10,759 bases of DNA from Fibrobacter sp. UBA4373 (GTDB taxonomy: Bacteria; Fibrobacterota; Fibrobacteria; Fibrobacterales; Fibrobacteraceae). The notes below the pieces were generated by a model. The model had not been told where the DNA came from, did not search any database, and saw only the letters and a list, made by a program, of their open reading frames with translations. The translations under genes and the position numbers were made by a program. Where the stretch lies: assembly GCA_002390045.1 (NCBI GenBank), contig DGSB01000038.1:1-10759 (forward strand), in the 5' to 3' direction. Positions 1 to 6,644 of this stretch are shown here, piece after piece (within the stretch, counting starts at the first letter, position 1; every line of letters begins with the position of its first letter).

Positions 1-830
1 TCATGGGTACTTTAAGCCTCCTCCAGGCGGCAAAGCTCTATTGGGAAAGCCTCCCGGAAAAGTACGAAGGCAAGCGTTTCTACCACATTTCGACTGACGA
101 AGTTTACGGCGCCCTCAAGATGAACCATCCGGAAGGCATCACGCCTCCGTTCACGACTACGGCTTCTAGTTCGGAACACCATTTGGCCTACGGAGACGAC
201 TTCTTCTACGAAACGACGAAGTACACGCCGCACAGTCCGTATTCCGCATCGAAGGCTGGCTCTGACCACTTCGTGCGTGCGTTCCACGACACTTACGGCA
301 TGCCGACGATCGTCACGAACTGCTCCAACAACTATGGCCCGTACCAGTTCCCCGAAAAGCTCATCCCGCTTTTCATCAACAATATCCGCCACAAGAAGCC
401 GCTCCCTGTTTACGGTAAGGGCGAAAACGTCCGCGACTGGCTCTTTGTCGAAGACCACGCCCGCGCGATTGACGTGATTTTCCACAACGGAAAGATTGCT
501 GAAACTTACAACATCGGTGGCTTCAACGAATGGAAGAACATCGATATCATCAAGGTTGTCATCAAGACCGTCGATAAGCTCCTCGGCCGCGCCGAAGGTG
601 AAGACCTGAACCTCATCACGTACGTGACGGACCGCCTGGGCCACGACGCCCGCTACGCCATCGACTCCACCAAGCTTCAGAAGGAACTCGGCTGGGAACC
701 GTCGTTGCAGTTCGAAGAAGGCATCGAAAAAACCGTGCGTTGGTACCTCGACAACCAGGAATGGCTGGACAACATCACGAGCGGTGATTACGAAAAGTAT
801 TACGAGAAAATGTATGGAGATAGGACTTAG
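1..830 (+). CDS. rfbB: dTDP-glucose 4,6-dehydratase, C-terminal part (5' end outside window)
   Basis: This enzyme converts dTDP-glucose to dTDP-4-keto-6-deoxyglucose, the second step of dTDP-L-rhamnose synthesis, in the cytoplasm. It is an NAD-dependent extended short-chain dehydrogenase. The frame is open to the left edge. The Met at base 3 is internal, because the text around it (MGTLSLLQAAK) matches the region after the family's N-terminal Rossmann half, which is missing. Counting from that Met, the catalytic T-D-E triad is at 31-33 (HISTDEVYG) and the YxxxK pair is Y80/K84 (PYSASK). The substrate-binding stretch NCSNNYGPYQFPEKLIPL and the RDWLFVEDHARA motif follow. About 275 of the usual ~350-380 residues are visible. 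The spacing between triad and YxxxK is about 15 residues longer than in the E. coli enzyme. rfbC lies 69 bases downstream. The identification is secure. The unusual similarity to Bacteroidales enzymes is treated under findings. Confidence 0.97.
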   Translation, partial: MGTLSLLQAAKLYWESLPEKYEGKRFYHISTDEVYGALKMNHPEGITPPFTTTASSSEHHLAYGDDFFYETTKYTPHSPYSASKAGSDHFVRAFHDTYGMPTIVTNCSNNYGPYQFPEKLIPLFINNIRHKKPLPVYGKGENVRDWLFVEDHARAIDVIFHNGKIAETYNIGGFNEWKNIDIIKVVIKTVDKLLGRAEGEDLNLITYVTDRLGHDARYAIDSTKLQKELGWEPSLQFEEGIEKTVRWYLDNQEWLDNITSGDYEKYYEKMYGDRT

Positions 831-842
831 AACTTAAAAGAA

Positions 843-870
843 TGTCATTGCGAGCGAAGCGAGGCAATCT
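843..870. repeat. Dispersed palindromic repeat (GTCATTGCGAGCGAAGCGAGG type)
   Basis: The short gap between rfbB and rfbC holds TGTCATTGCGAGCGAAGCGA followed by GGCAATCT. ATTGC (847-851) can pair with GCAAT (864-868). Inside lies GCGAAGC (854-860), a heptamer known to form an unusually stable DNA mini-hairpin, flanked by GA/GA steps that could form tandem G-A mismatches. As I recall, near-identical elements occur dispersed in many unrelated bacterial genomes. Only one copy is in this window, so dispersal here is inferred. It sits in the transcript leader of rfbC, about 18 bases before the ribosome binding site. Confidence 0.7.
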
Positions 871-899
871 CTCTAAGCTCTATCAACAGGAGAATTAAA

Positions 900-1457
900 A
901 TGGGAAAGTTTAAGTTTATCGATACAGAAATTGAAGGCGTTAAAATTATTGAACCGACCGTTTTTGGCGACGCTCGCGGTTACTTTATGGAAACCTACAG
1001 CGAAAAGGAATTTGCAGAAAACGGCATCGATGTGAAGTTTGTCCAAGACAACGAATCCCGCAGCAAAAAGGGAGTTCTTCGCGGTCTGCACTTCCAAAAG
1101 CAGAATCCGCAGGGCAAGCTCGTGCGCGTCATCGAAGGGGAAGTCTTTGACGTTGCCGTGGATCTTCGCAAGGCGAGCAAGACGTTCGGCAAATGGGTCG
1201 GAGTGACGCTTTCGGCAGAAAACAAAAGGCAGTTCTATATTCCGGAAGGCTTTGCCCACGGCTTTGCGGTTCTTTCGGAAACAGCCACTTTTGTTTACAA
1301 ATGTACGCGCTTTTACGCCCCGGGAGACGAAGGCGGCCTCATGTGGAACGATCCGCAAATCGGTATCCAGTGGCCGGTCAGCGAGGATTTTAAGCCTCTC
1401 CTTTCCGAGAAGGACACGAAGAATCCGACTCTCGACAAATTGGATTGGACTTTCTAA
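900..1457 (+). CDS. rfbC: dTDP-4-dehydrorhamnose 3,5-epimerase
   Basis: This cytoplasmic cupin-fold enzyme epimerises C3 and C5 of dTDP-4-keto-6-deoxyglucose, the third step to dTDP-L-rhamnose. Its 185 residues are the normal family length. Visible family signatures are FGDARGYFMETY (22-33), FVQDN (47-51), RGLHFQ (61-66) with the catalytic His64, GKLVRVIEGEVFDVAVDLRK (72-91) with the conserved Lys73, LSAENKRQFYIPEGFAHGF (104-122) and YKCT (133-136). The ATG at 900 follows a good AGGAGA site at 888-893. It lies downstream of rfbB and 24 bases before the phosphatase gene on the same strand, so it is probably co-transcribed with both. The remaining rhamnose genes (rfbA, rfbD) are not in the window. 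Confidence 0.97.
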   Translation: MGKFKFIDTEIEGVKIIEPTVFGDARGYFMETYSEKEFAENGIDVKFVQDNESRSKKGVLRGLHFQKQNPQGKLVRVIEGEVFDVAVDLRKASKTFGKWVGVTLSAENKRQFYIPEGFAHGFAVLSETATFVYKCTRFYAPGDEGGLMWNDPQIGIQWPVSEDFKPLLSEKDTKNPTLDKLDWTF

Positions 1458-1481
1458 TCAAGAAAAATTATTTTTTCCCTA

Positions 1482-1919
1482 ATGAAAAATATCCTTGTAC
1501 TTTGCTCTGGAAATGTCTGCCGAAGTCCGACAGCGGAATTCCTCTTGCGTAAGTCTTTGGCGGGTGTCGATGTTTCCGTTCAAAGCGCAGGAATTGGTGC
1601 CGTTATCGATTCGCCGGCGGAACCGCTTGCCCAAAAGGTGGCGCTTTCGCATGGGCTAGACATTTCTTCGCATCGTTCCCGGCAAGTTACAATGGATATG
1701 CTCAAGTGGGCCGACTTGATTTTGGTGATGGAAAAATTTCAAAAGATCCATTTGCAGGAACGCTATCCATGGCTCAAAGATAAAATCTTCCGCTATGGCG
1801 AGTCCTTGAAAGTGGATGTCCCTGATCCGCATGGTCGTCCCGAAAGCGCGTTTGTGATGACTTGGAATTTTATTGAGAAATTGACGCCGTATTGGGTCGA
1901 AAAAATTTCTCAGCTTTAA
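1482..1919 (+). CDS. Low-molecular-weight protein tyrosine phosphatase (Wzb/Etp type)
   Basis: This 145-residue cytoplasmic phosphatase belongs to the LMW-PTP family. In capsule and exopolysaccharide loci such enzymes dephosphorylate the Wzc-type tyrosine kinase. The N-terminal P-loop is C8-SGNVC-R14-S15, the CX5R(S/T) signature with nucleophile Cys8. SAGIG (36-40, after the second strand) and the general-acid loop DPHG with Asp115 are in the usual places, so it looks catalytically intact. The stop is 12 bases before the Wzc-like gene, whose likely ribosome site (AAGGA, 1918-1922) overlaps this gene's stop. The start is oddly served: the bases before ATG 1482 are T-rich (ATTTTTTCCCTA) with no Shine-Dalgarno match. 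The partner kinase downstream appears catalytically impaired, so the true substrate is uncertain. Arsenate reductases of the same fold are less likely given the neighbours. Confidence 0.93.
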   Translation: MKNILVLCSGNVCRSPTAEFLLRKSLAGVDVSVQSAGIGAVIDSPAEPLAQKVALSHGLDISSHRSRQVTMDMLKWADLILVMEKFQKIHLQERYPWLKDKIFRYGESLKVDVPDPHGRPESAFVMTWNFIEKLTPYWVEKISQL

Positions 1920-1931
1920 GGACCGATATTT

Positions 1932-3986
1932 ATGGCGAATGAAAAGAAAGTGACTCCGAATCCGTCAAAAAATCCATGGCTTGAGCTTTTGGAAGATCTT
2001 TGGACAAACAAAATTCTGGTGGTTGTCTATGTGTTCTGTTTTGCGGTGCTAGGAGCCTTTGTGGCACAGTGGACCCGCCCTGTATATGAAGCGAGCGCTT
2101 TGTTGCAGGTGAAGTCGAAGACCAGTTCCTTAACGGCGATGCTCGGAGATGTCGGTTCGTTGCTTGGCGTGGGCGGTGGCTCTTCGGATACCGAGATCCA
2201 ATTGATGCAGAGCCGTCGCGTTCTGGATGAATTGATTGATTCTTTGGGCCTTCAGAACGATGCCTGGCCTATGGGGGTTCTGGATCGCTTGCTGCATCGC
2301 GAAGGCCGGATTGACATTCGCTATTTGAAGCTCCCGAATTTTGCGGTACTGGATCCGGATCGTTATAAACAGCCTTGGTTCTTGGTTGTCGATGATTCCG
2401 TTTCGTTCACCCTGTTGGATGATTTGCATAAAAAGGTTTTGTCTTGTTCTCCGGGAAAACTTTGCTCTGTTCCTTACATGGGGGATACTGCCGCCATTCA
2501 GGTTTCTTTGATGAAGGCAACGCAGGGTCAAAAATTCAAGGTGACCCAAAAGATGATGATCAAGGCGGTCAATAAAATTGTAAAGAATCTGTCCATCTCG
2601 GAAGTCGGAAAGAAAACGGGCATTTTGAATGTTTCTTATCAGTGCCAGTATCCAGACAAGGCTGTCATTGTGGTGGATTCCCTGACTTCGATTTATCTGC
2701 GTTTGAACGAAGAATTCGGCTCTTCGGACATGAAGAGTACGCTTGCACTTTTAGAAGCACAGCTCCCGGTCGCAAGGAAGACTTTGGACAGCTTGATGCT
2801 GAGCTTGAATGAATATCGTGAAAAAATCGGTTCCGCAGATATTGCCGCGGAAACAAAGATTACGCTCGAATCGCAGGTGAGATTGCAACAGCAGATTATT
2901 CAGCTCGAACAAATGCGCGAAGAAAAGGCGCGCCTGTTCGATGTTTCGCACCCGCAGATCGTAACCATGGATAAGCAAATCGCTTCGTTAAAGCGTGAAC
3001 TTGCCCGTGCCGGTTCGCAGACGAAAAAGTTGCCGGAAACGCAGCAAAAGATTTTGGCGATGACGACGGAAGCCCAGTACGCCCAGACGATCTATTCGGA
3101 TCTTTTAAAGCGTGTGGAACAACTCCGTCTTTTGGTAGCGAGCTCTTCGGAATCCGCTCAGATTATTGACTCTGCGATCGCCAATCCGGAACCTGTGAAA
3201 CCCAAGAAGAAGATGATCTTCCTCGCGTTCATCTTTGCCGGCTTCTGTGTTGCCTTCGGCTTCATTTCTCTCCGCAAAAAGATGAAGGGCGTCTCGGATC
3301 CTTTCTTGGTTTCGAAAACGACGGGAGTGAGCGTCTATTCGTTGATCTCGAAGGGCGAAGCGGAGTCGGAAGAAGGACTACAGACGTTGCAGCTTTCGTT
3401 AGAGCTTGAATCTTTTGGCAAGAATCGCGTGCTTTGCGTTTCGGGCCTTTTGCCGGGGGTGGGATGCTCCTTTGTCGCAAATCGGTTGGCCCGCTCGTTG
3501 GCAATGTCCGGCAAAAAAGTCCTTTTAGTCGATGCGGATCTGCAGAATGGAAATCTTGGAAGCCTGTTCGGAATGAATGGTTCGGAAGGCCTTGTTGAAG
3601 TCCTGGCAGGAAAAACTTCGATTCAATCGGCCATTCATGCGTCAAAAACTCCGAATTTGGATGTGCTCCTTTCTGGAAATCATCTGATGTGTTCGGAAGG
3701 CGTTTTTGGCGCGGAAAAGTTTACCAACTTTGTCAAGCTCGTTCGTGACGGCTATGATTTTGTGATCTTGGATACGCCTGCCTTGGGAGTGCGAAGAGAT
3801 GCTTCTTTGATCAGCCGTGTATCGGATGAAGTTTTATTGGTTTTGGAATATGGGCGTCATAGTCTTGAAAGCATCCAGGAAGGAATCGCTTTGTTGCCGA
3901 AGATGCCTGGCCCGGCGAAGGTAATTGCATTTAACAAGTGCGTTTTTTTGTCGGATAAAAAAGTGTTTAGGAGAAGTCAAACATGA
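1932..3986 (+). CDS. Wzc-like polysaccharide co-polymerase with probable pseudokinase BY-kinase domain
   Basis: This 684-residue inner-membrane protein of the polysaccharide co-polymerase 2a family would set chain length and connect polymerisation with export. Order: cytoplasmic N-terminus, TM1 about 28-46, Wzz domain starting at RPVYEASALLQV with the family motif DTEIQLMQSRRVL, a coiled-coil region about 270-365, a GNVR-type segment ending in NPEPVKPKKK, TM2 about 428-448, then a BY-kinase domain. The kinase core is abnormal. Walker A reads GLLPGVGCSF (505-514), with Cys512 where the ATP-binding lysine belongs. Walker A' reads VDADLQNGN, keeping D534 and D536 but with Gln538 for the usual Arg. 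Walker B ILDTP (612-616) is kept. The C-terminus KKVFRRSQT has no tyrosine cluster, and the Wzc Tyr569 position is Asn541. I infer a structural co-polymerase with little or no kinase activity. Its last four bases overlap the manC start. Confidence 0.93.
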   Translation: MANEKKVTPNPSKNPWLELLEDLWTNKILVVVYVFCFAVLGAFVAQWTRPVYEASALLQVKSKTSSLTAMLGDVGSLLGVGGGSSDTEIQLMQSRRVLDELIDSLGLQNDAWPMGVLDRLLHREGRIDIRYLKLPNFAVLDPDRYKQPWFLVVDDSVSFTLLDDLHKKVLSCSPGKLCSVPYMGDTAAIQVSLMKATQGQKFKVTQKMMIKAVNKIVKNLSISEVGKKTGILNVSYQCQYPDKAVIVVDSLTSIYLRLNEEFGSSDMKSTLALLEAQLPVARKTLDSLMLSLNEYREKIGSADIAAETKITLESQVRLQQQIIQLEQMREEKARLFDVSHPQIVTMDKQIASLKRELARAGSQTKKLPETQQKILAMTTEAQYAQTIYSDLLKRVEQLRLLVASSSESAQIIDSAIANPEPVKPKKKMIFLAFIFAGFCVAFGFISLRKKMKGVSDPFLVSKTTGVSVYSLISKGEAESEEGLQTLQLSLELESFGKNRVLCVSGLLPGVGCSFVANRLARSLAMSGKKVLLVDADLQNGNLGSLFGMNGSEGLVEVLAGKTSIQSAIHASKTPNLDVLLSGNHLMCSEGVFGAEKFTNFVKLVRDGYDFVILDTPALGVRRDASLISRVSDEVLLVLEYGRHSLESIQEGIALLPKMPGPAKVIAFNKCVFLSDKKVFRRSQT

Positions 3987-5362
3987 TTAATTTAATTCTT
4001 TGCGGTGGCTGCGGAACGCGCCTTTGGCCGGTTAGCCGTACGCTCATGCCCAAACAGTTTGCCAAGCTTTTTGATGGAAGTTCTCTTTTTCAGGGAACGG
4101 TGCTGACGAATTCTGTCGCCTGCGAATCGCAGTATGTGATTAGCAATGCGGAACAGTATTTTTTGGCAAAGGATCAGCTTTCCGAACTTGCAGAATGTGG
4201 AAACGATCCGCATTTTATGCTGGAACCGGTGGGACGTAATACGGCCCCGGCAATCGCTCTTGCTTGCCTTTCTTTGGATCCGAATACGGTCGTTCTGGTT
4301 TCTCCGTCGGATCATGTGATCCGCAAAAAAGATGCATACCTGAAGGTTCTTGAAAAGGCGGAAAAGCTTGCGGAAGCAGGTGCTCTTGTCACTTTTGGCA
4401 TTACGCCGACAAGCCCGGAAACCGGTTACGGCTACATTGAAGCCGACGGCGAAAACGTGAAGCGCTTTGTGGAAAAGCCGAATTTGGAAAAGGCGAAGGA
4501 ATATCTCCAGAGCGGAAACTTCTACTGGAACAGCGGAATCTTTTGCTTTAAGGTTTCCACCTTCCTTTCGGAACTGGAAAAGTATGCTCCGGATATGTTC
4601 ATCGCTTGTAAAAAGGCGCTGGCGAATGCGAAAAAGGAAAATGAACTTCTTCGCGTGAACTATGATGACATGATGGAAATCCCTGCGAATTCCATTGACT
4701 ATGCGGTGATGGAAAAGTCTAAGAAGGTGAAGGTTGTTCCGTCGGACATTGGCTGGTCGGACCTCGGTTCTTTTGACGCTCTTTATGGCGAATATCCGCA
4801 TGATGAAGCGGGTAACAATGTGAACCCGAAACACATTCCGGTCGGCACCACGAATTCCTTGGTCATTGGCCAGCAACGCATGGTGGCGACGATCGATCTC
4901 GACAAGATGCTCGTGGTGGATACCCCGGATGCTCTGTTGGTGGCCCCGCTCGCTTCCAGTCAAAAGGTGAAGGTCGTTGTCGAAAAGTTGAAGCTTAAAA
5001 AGTCCGCACTGACGGATGTTCCGCAGACGGTTAGCCGTCCGTGGGGAAGCTATTCTGTGCTCGATGACAATGAACGTTATAAGATCAAGCGTATCGTTGT
5101 GAAACCGGGCAAGCGTCTTTCTTTGCAAAAGCACTTGCATCGTTCTGAACATTGGGTTGTTGTCAGCGGAACCGCAACTTGCACGGTCGGGGAAAAGATT
5201 TTCTACGTCCGCCCGAACGAATCGACCTATATTCCGGTAGGAGAAGTTCACCGTTTGCAGAACGACGGTAAGCTCCCGCTCGTGATCGTGGAAGTTCAGG
5301 TCGGTGAATATACCGGTGAAGATGATATCATCCGCATCCAGGATGATTTCAAACGCTCGTAA
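3983..5362 (+). CDS. manC: Mannose-1-phosphate guanylyltransferase / mannose-6-phosphate isomerase (bifunctional)
   Basis: This cytoplasmic enzyme makes GDP-mannose from mannose-1-phosphate and GTP. Its C-terminal domain interconverts fructose-6-phosphate and mannose-6-phosphate. The 459 residues match the type II PMI/GMP family (ManC, CpsB, AlgA, XanB). The N-terminal nucleotidyltransferase signature is CGGCGTRLWPVSR followed by PKQF (7-26). PSDH and FVEKP (162-166) are in place, then WSDLGSFDALY. The isomerase cupin begins at PWGSY (353-357), with probable metal ligands Q382, H384 and E389 in QKHLHRSEHW and H423 in YIPVGEVHRL, ending in VQVGEYTGEDDIIRIQD. The ATG is supported by AGGAGA (3969-3974) and the ATGA overlap with the Wzc-like gene implies translational coupling. 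A terminator follows directly, so this is the last gene of the polysaccharide run. The usual GGSG is GGCG here, a mild change. Confidence 0.96.
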   Translation: MINLILCGGCGTRLWPVSRTLMPKQFAKLFDGSSLFQGTVLTNSVACESQYVISNAEQYFLAKDQLSELAECGNDPHFMLEPVGRNTAPAIALACLSLDPNTVVLVSPSDHVIRKKDAYLKVLEKAEKLAEAGALVTFGITPTSPETGYGYIEADGENVKRFVEKPNLEKAKEYLQSGNFYWNSGIFCFKVSTFLSELEKYAPDMFIACKKALANAKKENELLRVNYDDMMEIPANSIDYAVMEKSKKVKVVPSDIGWSDLGSFDALYGEYPHDEAGNNVNPKHIPVGTTNSLVIGQQRMVATIDLDKMLVVDTPDALLVAPLASSQKVKVVVEKLKLKKSALTDVPQTVSRPWGSYSVLDDNERYKIKRIVVKPGKRLSLQKHLHRSEHWVVVSGTATCTVGEKIFYVRPNESTYIPVGEVHRLQNDGKLPLVIVEVQVGEYTGEDDIIRIQDDFKRS

Positions 5363-5380
5363 TAAAAACGAATGAATCAA

Positions 5381-5408
5381 AAAAGGCTCCGCTTTTGCGG
5401 AGCCTTTT
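5381..5408. terminator. Bidirectional intrinsic terminator between manC and the FKBP gene
   Basis: A perfect 12-bp inverted repeat, AAAAGGCTCCGC and GCGGAGCCTTTT, surrounds a TTTT loop. On the plus strand the GC stem is followed by TTTT, and on the minus strand by a run of six T. It therefore can stop transcription from both convergent genes, probably better from the minus side. It lies 18 bases after the manC stop and 18 bases beyond the FKBP stop. Confidence 0.92.
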
Positions 5409-5426
5409 GAATTTCAGAAATAGGGA

Positions 5427-6581
5427 TTATTCTTCCGGACCCATGTATTCGACGACAAAGATAAGCGTTGCGTTGCCCGGAATCGGACCGCCGCCACGGT
5501 TGCCGTAGCCAAGTTCAGGCGGAATCACGAGGACTCTCTTTTCGCCCGGGAGCATTCCTTCGACGCCTAGATCCCAACCGCGAATCACGTTGCCCTTGCC
5601 GAGCGGGAAGTTAAAGATCTGGCCGCGTTCGCGCGAACTGTCGAACTTTTTACCGTCCGAAAGGAAGCCTGTGTAATGGACTCGGGCGTTTTCTCCGGCA
5701 TGGATCGGTTCCCCTTCGCCTTCACGGATAATGCTGTATTTTAAGCCTTCCGGGCCGTCCTTCAGTTCCAGCTTTTCGATATCGGGGAAGAAGTCCATCG
5801 TTTCGGCAAGCGCTTCGTCGAGTTCCACGTTCAGCATTTCCACGCGGAAGATCAAGGTGGAATTCGGCGGGATGGCGCTATAGGATTTGGCTCCGTAGCC
5901 CATAGACGGGCTGATTTTGAGCCAGCGGACTGTTCCCGGGGTAACTCCGTCTAGGCCGATTTCCCAGCCATTGATAAGACGTCCGCCGCCGAGAATGGTG
6001 GTCAGAGGTTTGCCAAAATCCTTGGAACTTGAAAACTTGCGACCGTTGGAAATCCAGCCGGTGTAATGCGTTTGAATGCGGGTACCTTGGGTAGCCTGGG
6101 TTCCAGAACCGCTCTTTTCGTCCCAGTATTCGACGCCGTTTTCGAGCTTTTTCCACTGGGCTTTTTTACTGTCGGCAAAGTTATCCGGCTGCAGGGGAGG
6201 ATCGGCAGAAACGAGTTCGACTTCGAAGTAAAGGTCCGAACGGGGAGGAATCGGGCCGATTTCGCGGTCGCCATAGGCAAGCTGGTAGGGAATGGAAAGC
6301 TTGCGAATTTCGCCGACTTTCATGCCTAAAAGTCCACGTTCCCATCCGGGGATCACTTGGCCTGCGCCAAGCGAAAATTCGAGAGGTTCTCCGCGGTCGT
6401 AAGAGTTGTCGAACATCGTCATGGCCGAGTCGGCTAAATAGCTCTTGTAGTGGACGCGGATCAGCTGACCGTTCTGAATCGGTTCGCCGGAACCTTCTTG
6501 GACTGTAACAACTTCGTACGGAATTGCCCACAGGCAAACCGGCAGAAGAACGAGAAAAGCAAAAAATCTGATTTTGAGCAT
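5427..6581 (-). CDS. Exported protein with three tandem FKBP-type prolyl isomerase domains
   Basis: This 384-residue protein is predicted to catalyse cis-trans isomerisation of prolyl bonds outside the cytoplasm. The N-terminus MLKIRFFAFLVLLPVCLWA is a signal peptide with probable cleavage after LWA (residue 19). LPVC is a poor lipobox, so I favour a soluble periplasmic protein. Three FKBP domains follow: about 24-128, 155-255 and 285-383. Domain 1 keeps F57/D58, V76/I77, W80 and Y103. Domain 3 is the most canonical (F313/D314, F323/F325, V332/I333, W336, Y359). Domain 2 has F183/S184 in place of the conserved Phe-Asp and PLTT (192-195) in place of PFxF, so its pocket is probably weakened, while W206 and Y229 remain. 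The ATG is preceded by AGGAG five bases upstream. The gene converges on manC and diverges from the next operon. A link to outer-membrane or T9SS protein folding is plausible but only inferred. Confidence 0.94.
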   Translation of the reverse strand: MLKIRFFAFLVLLPVCLWAIPYEVVTVQEGSGEPIQNGQLIRVHYKSYLADSAMTMFDNSYDRGEPLEFSLGAGQVIPGWERGLLGMKVGEIRKLSIPYQLAYGDREIGPIPPRSDLYFEVELVSADPPLQPDNFADSKKAQWKKLENGVEYWDEKSGSGTQATQGTRIQTHYTGWISNGRKFSSSKDFGKPLTTILGGGRLINGWEIGLDGVTPGTVRWLKISPSMGYGAKSYSAIPPNSTLIFRVEMLNVELDEALAETMDFFPDIEKLELKDGPEGLKYSIIREGEGEPIHAGENARVHYTGFLSDGKKFDSSRERGQIFNFPLGKGNVIRGWDLGVEGMLPGEKRVLVIPPELGYGNRGGGPIPGNATLIFVVEYMGPEE

Positions 6582-6600
6582 GCGAACTCCTGTGGTGCAA

Positions 6601-6630
6601 ATTAGAAAATGCTAGTTTTTTTGGACACAA
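6601..6630 (-). promoter_or_regulatory. Possible sigma-70-like promoter for the FKBP gene
   Basis: On the minus strand TTGTGT (6630-6625) and TCTAAT (6606-6601) are separated by 18 bases. The -10 box matches five of six consensus positions, while the -35 box matches only three. The -10 box ends 19 bases before the FKBP start codon. The whole divergent region is only 63 bases long, so a promoter for the rightward genes must also be here or inside the FKBP gene. I could not pick one out with confidence. Confidence 0.3.
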
Positions 6631-6632
6631 GC

Positions 6633-6638
6633 AGGTGG
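6633..6638 (+). promoter_or_regulatory. Ribosome binding site fixing the start at 6645
   Basis: AGGTGG lies six bases before ATG 6645. The alternative upstream ATG at 6609 has only AT-rich sequence before it. It would also add twelve residues (MLVFLDTSRWNN) in front of an otherwise clean N-terminal membrane segment. This favours 6645. Confidence 0.65.
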
Positions 6639-6644
6639 AATAAC

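Noticed and set aside
3455..3475. Cys at Walker A as a frameshift or sequencing artefact
   Set aside because: The frame is intact on both sides with the expected family motifs. The Lys-to-Cys codon change needs more than one base change, and other kinase features are lost as well. A consensus error cannot be fully excluded without read data.
3992..5380. Long open frame (about 460 codons) on the minus strand opposite manC
   Set aside because: It lies wholly antisense to a clear manC, shows no recognisable motif, and is Arg/His/Ile-rich as expected for the complement of a codon-biased gene.
6609..6644. ATG at 6609 as start of the small membrane protein
   Set aside because: No ribosome site precedes it, whereas AGGTGG stands six bases before ATG 6645.
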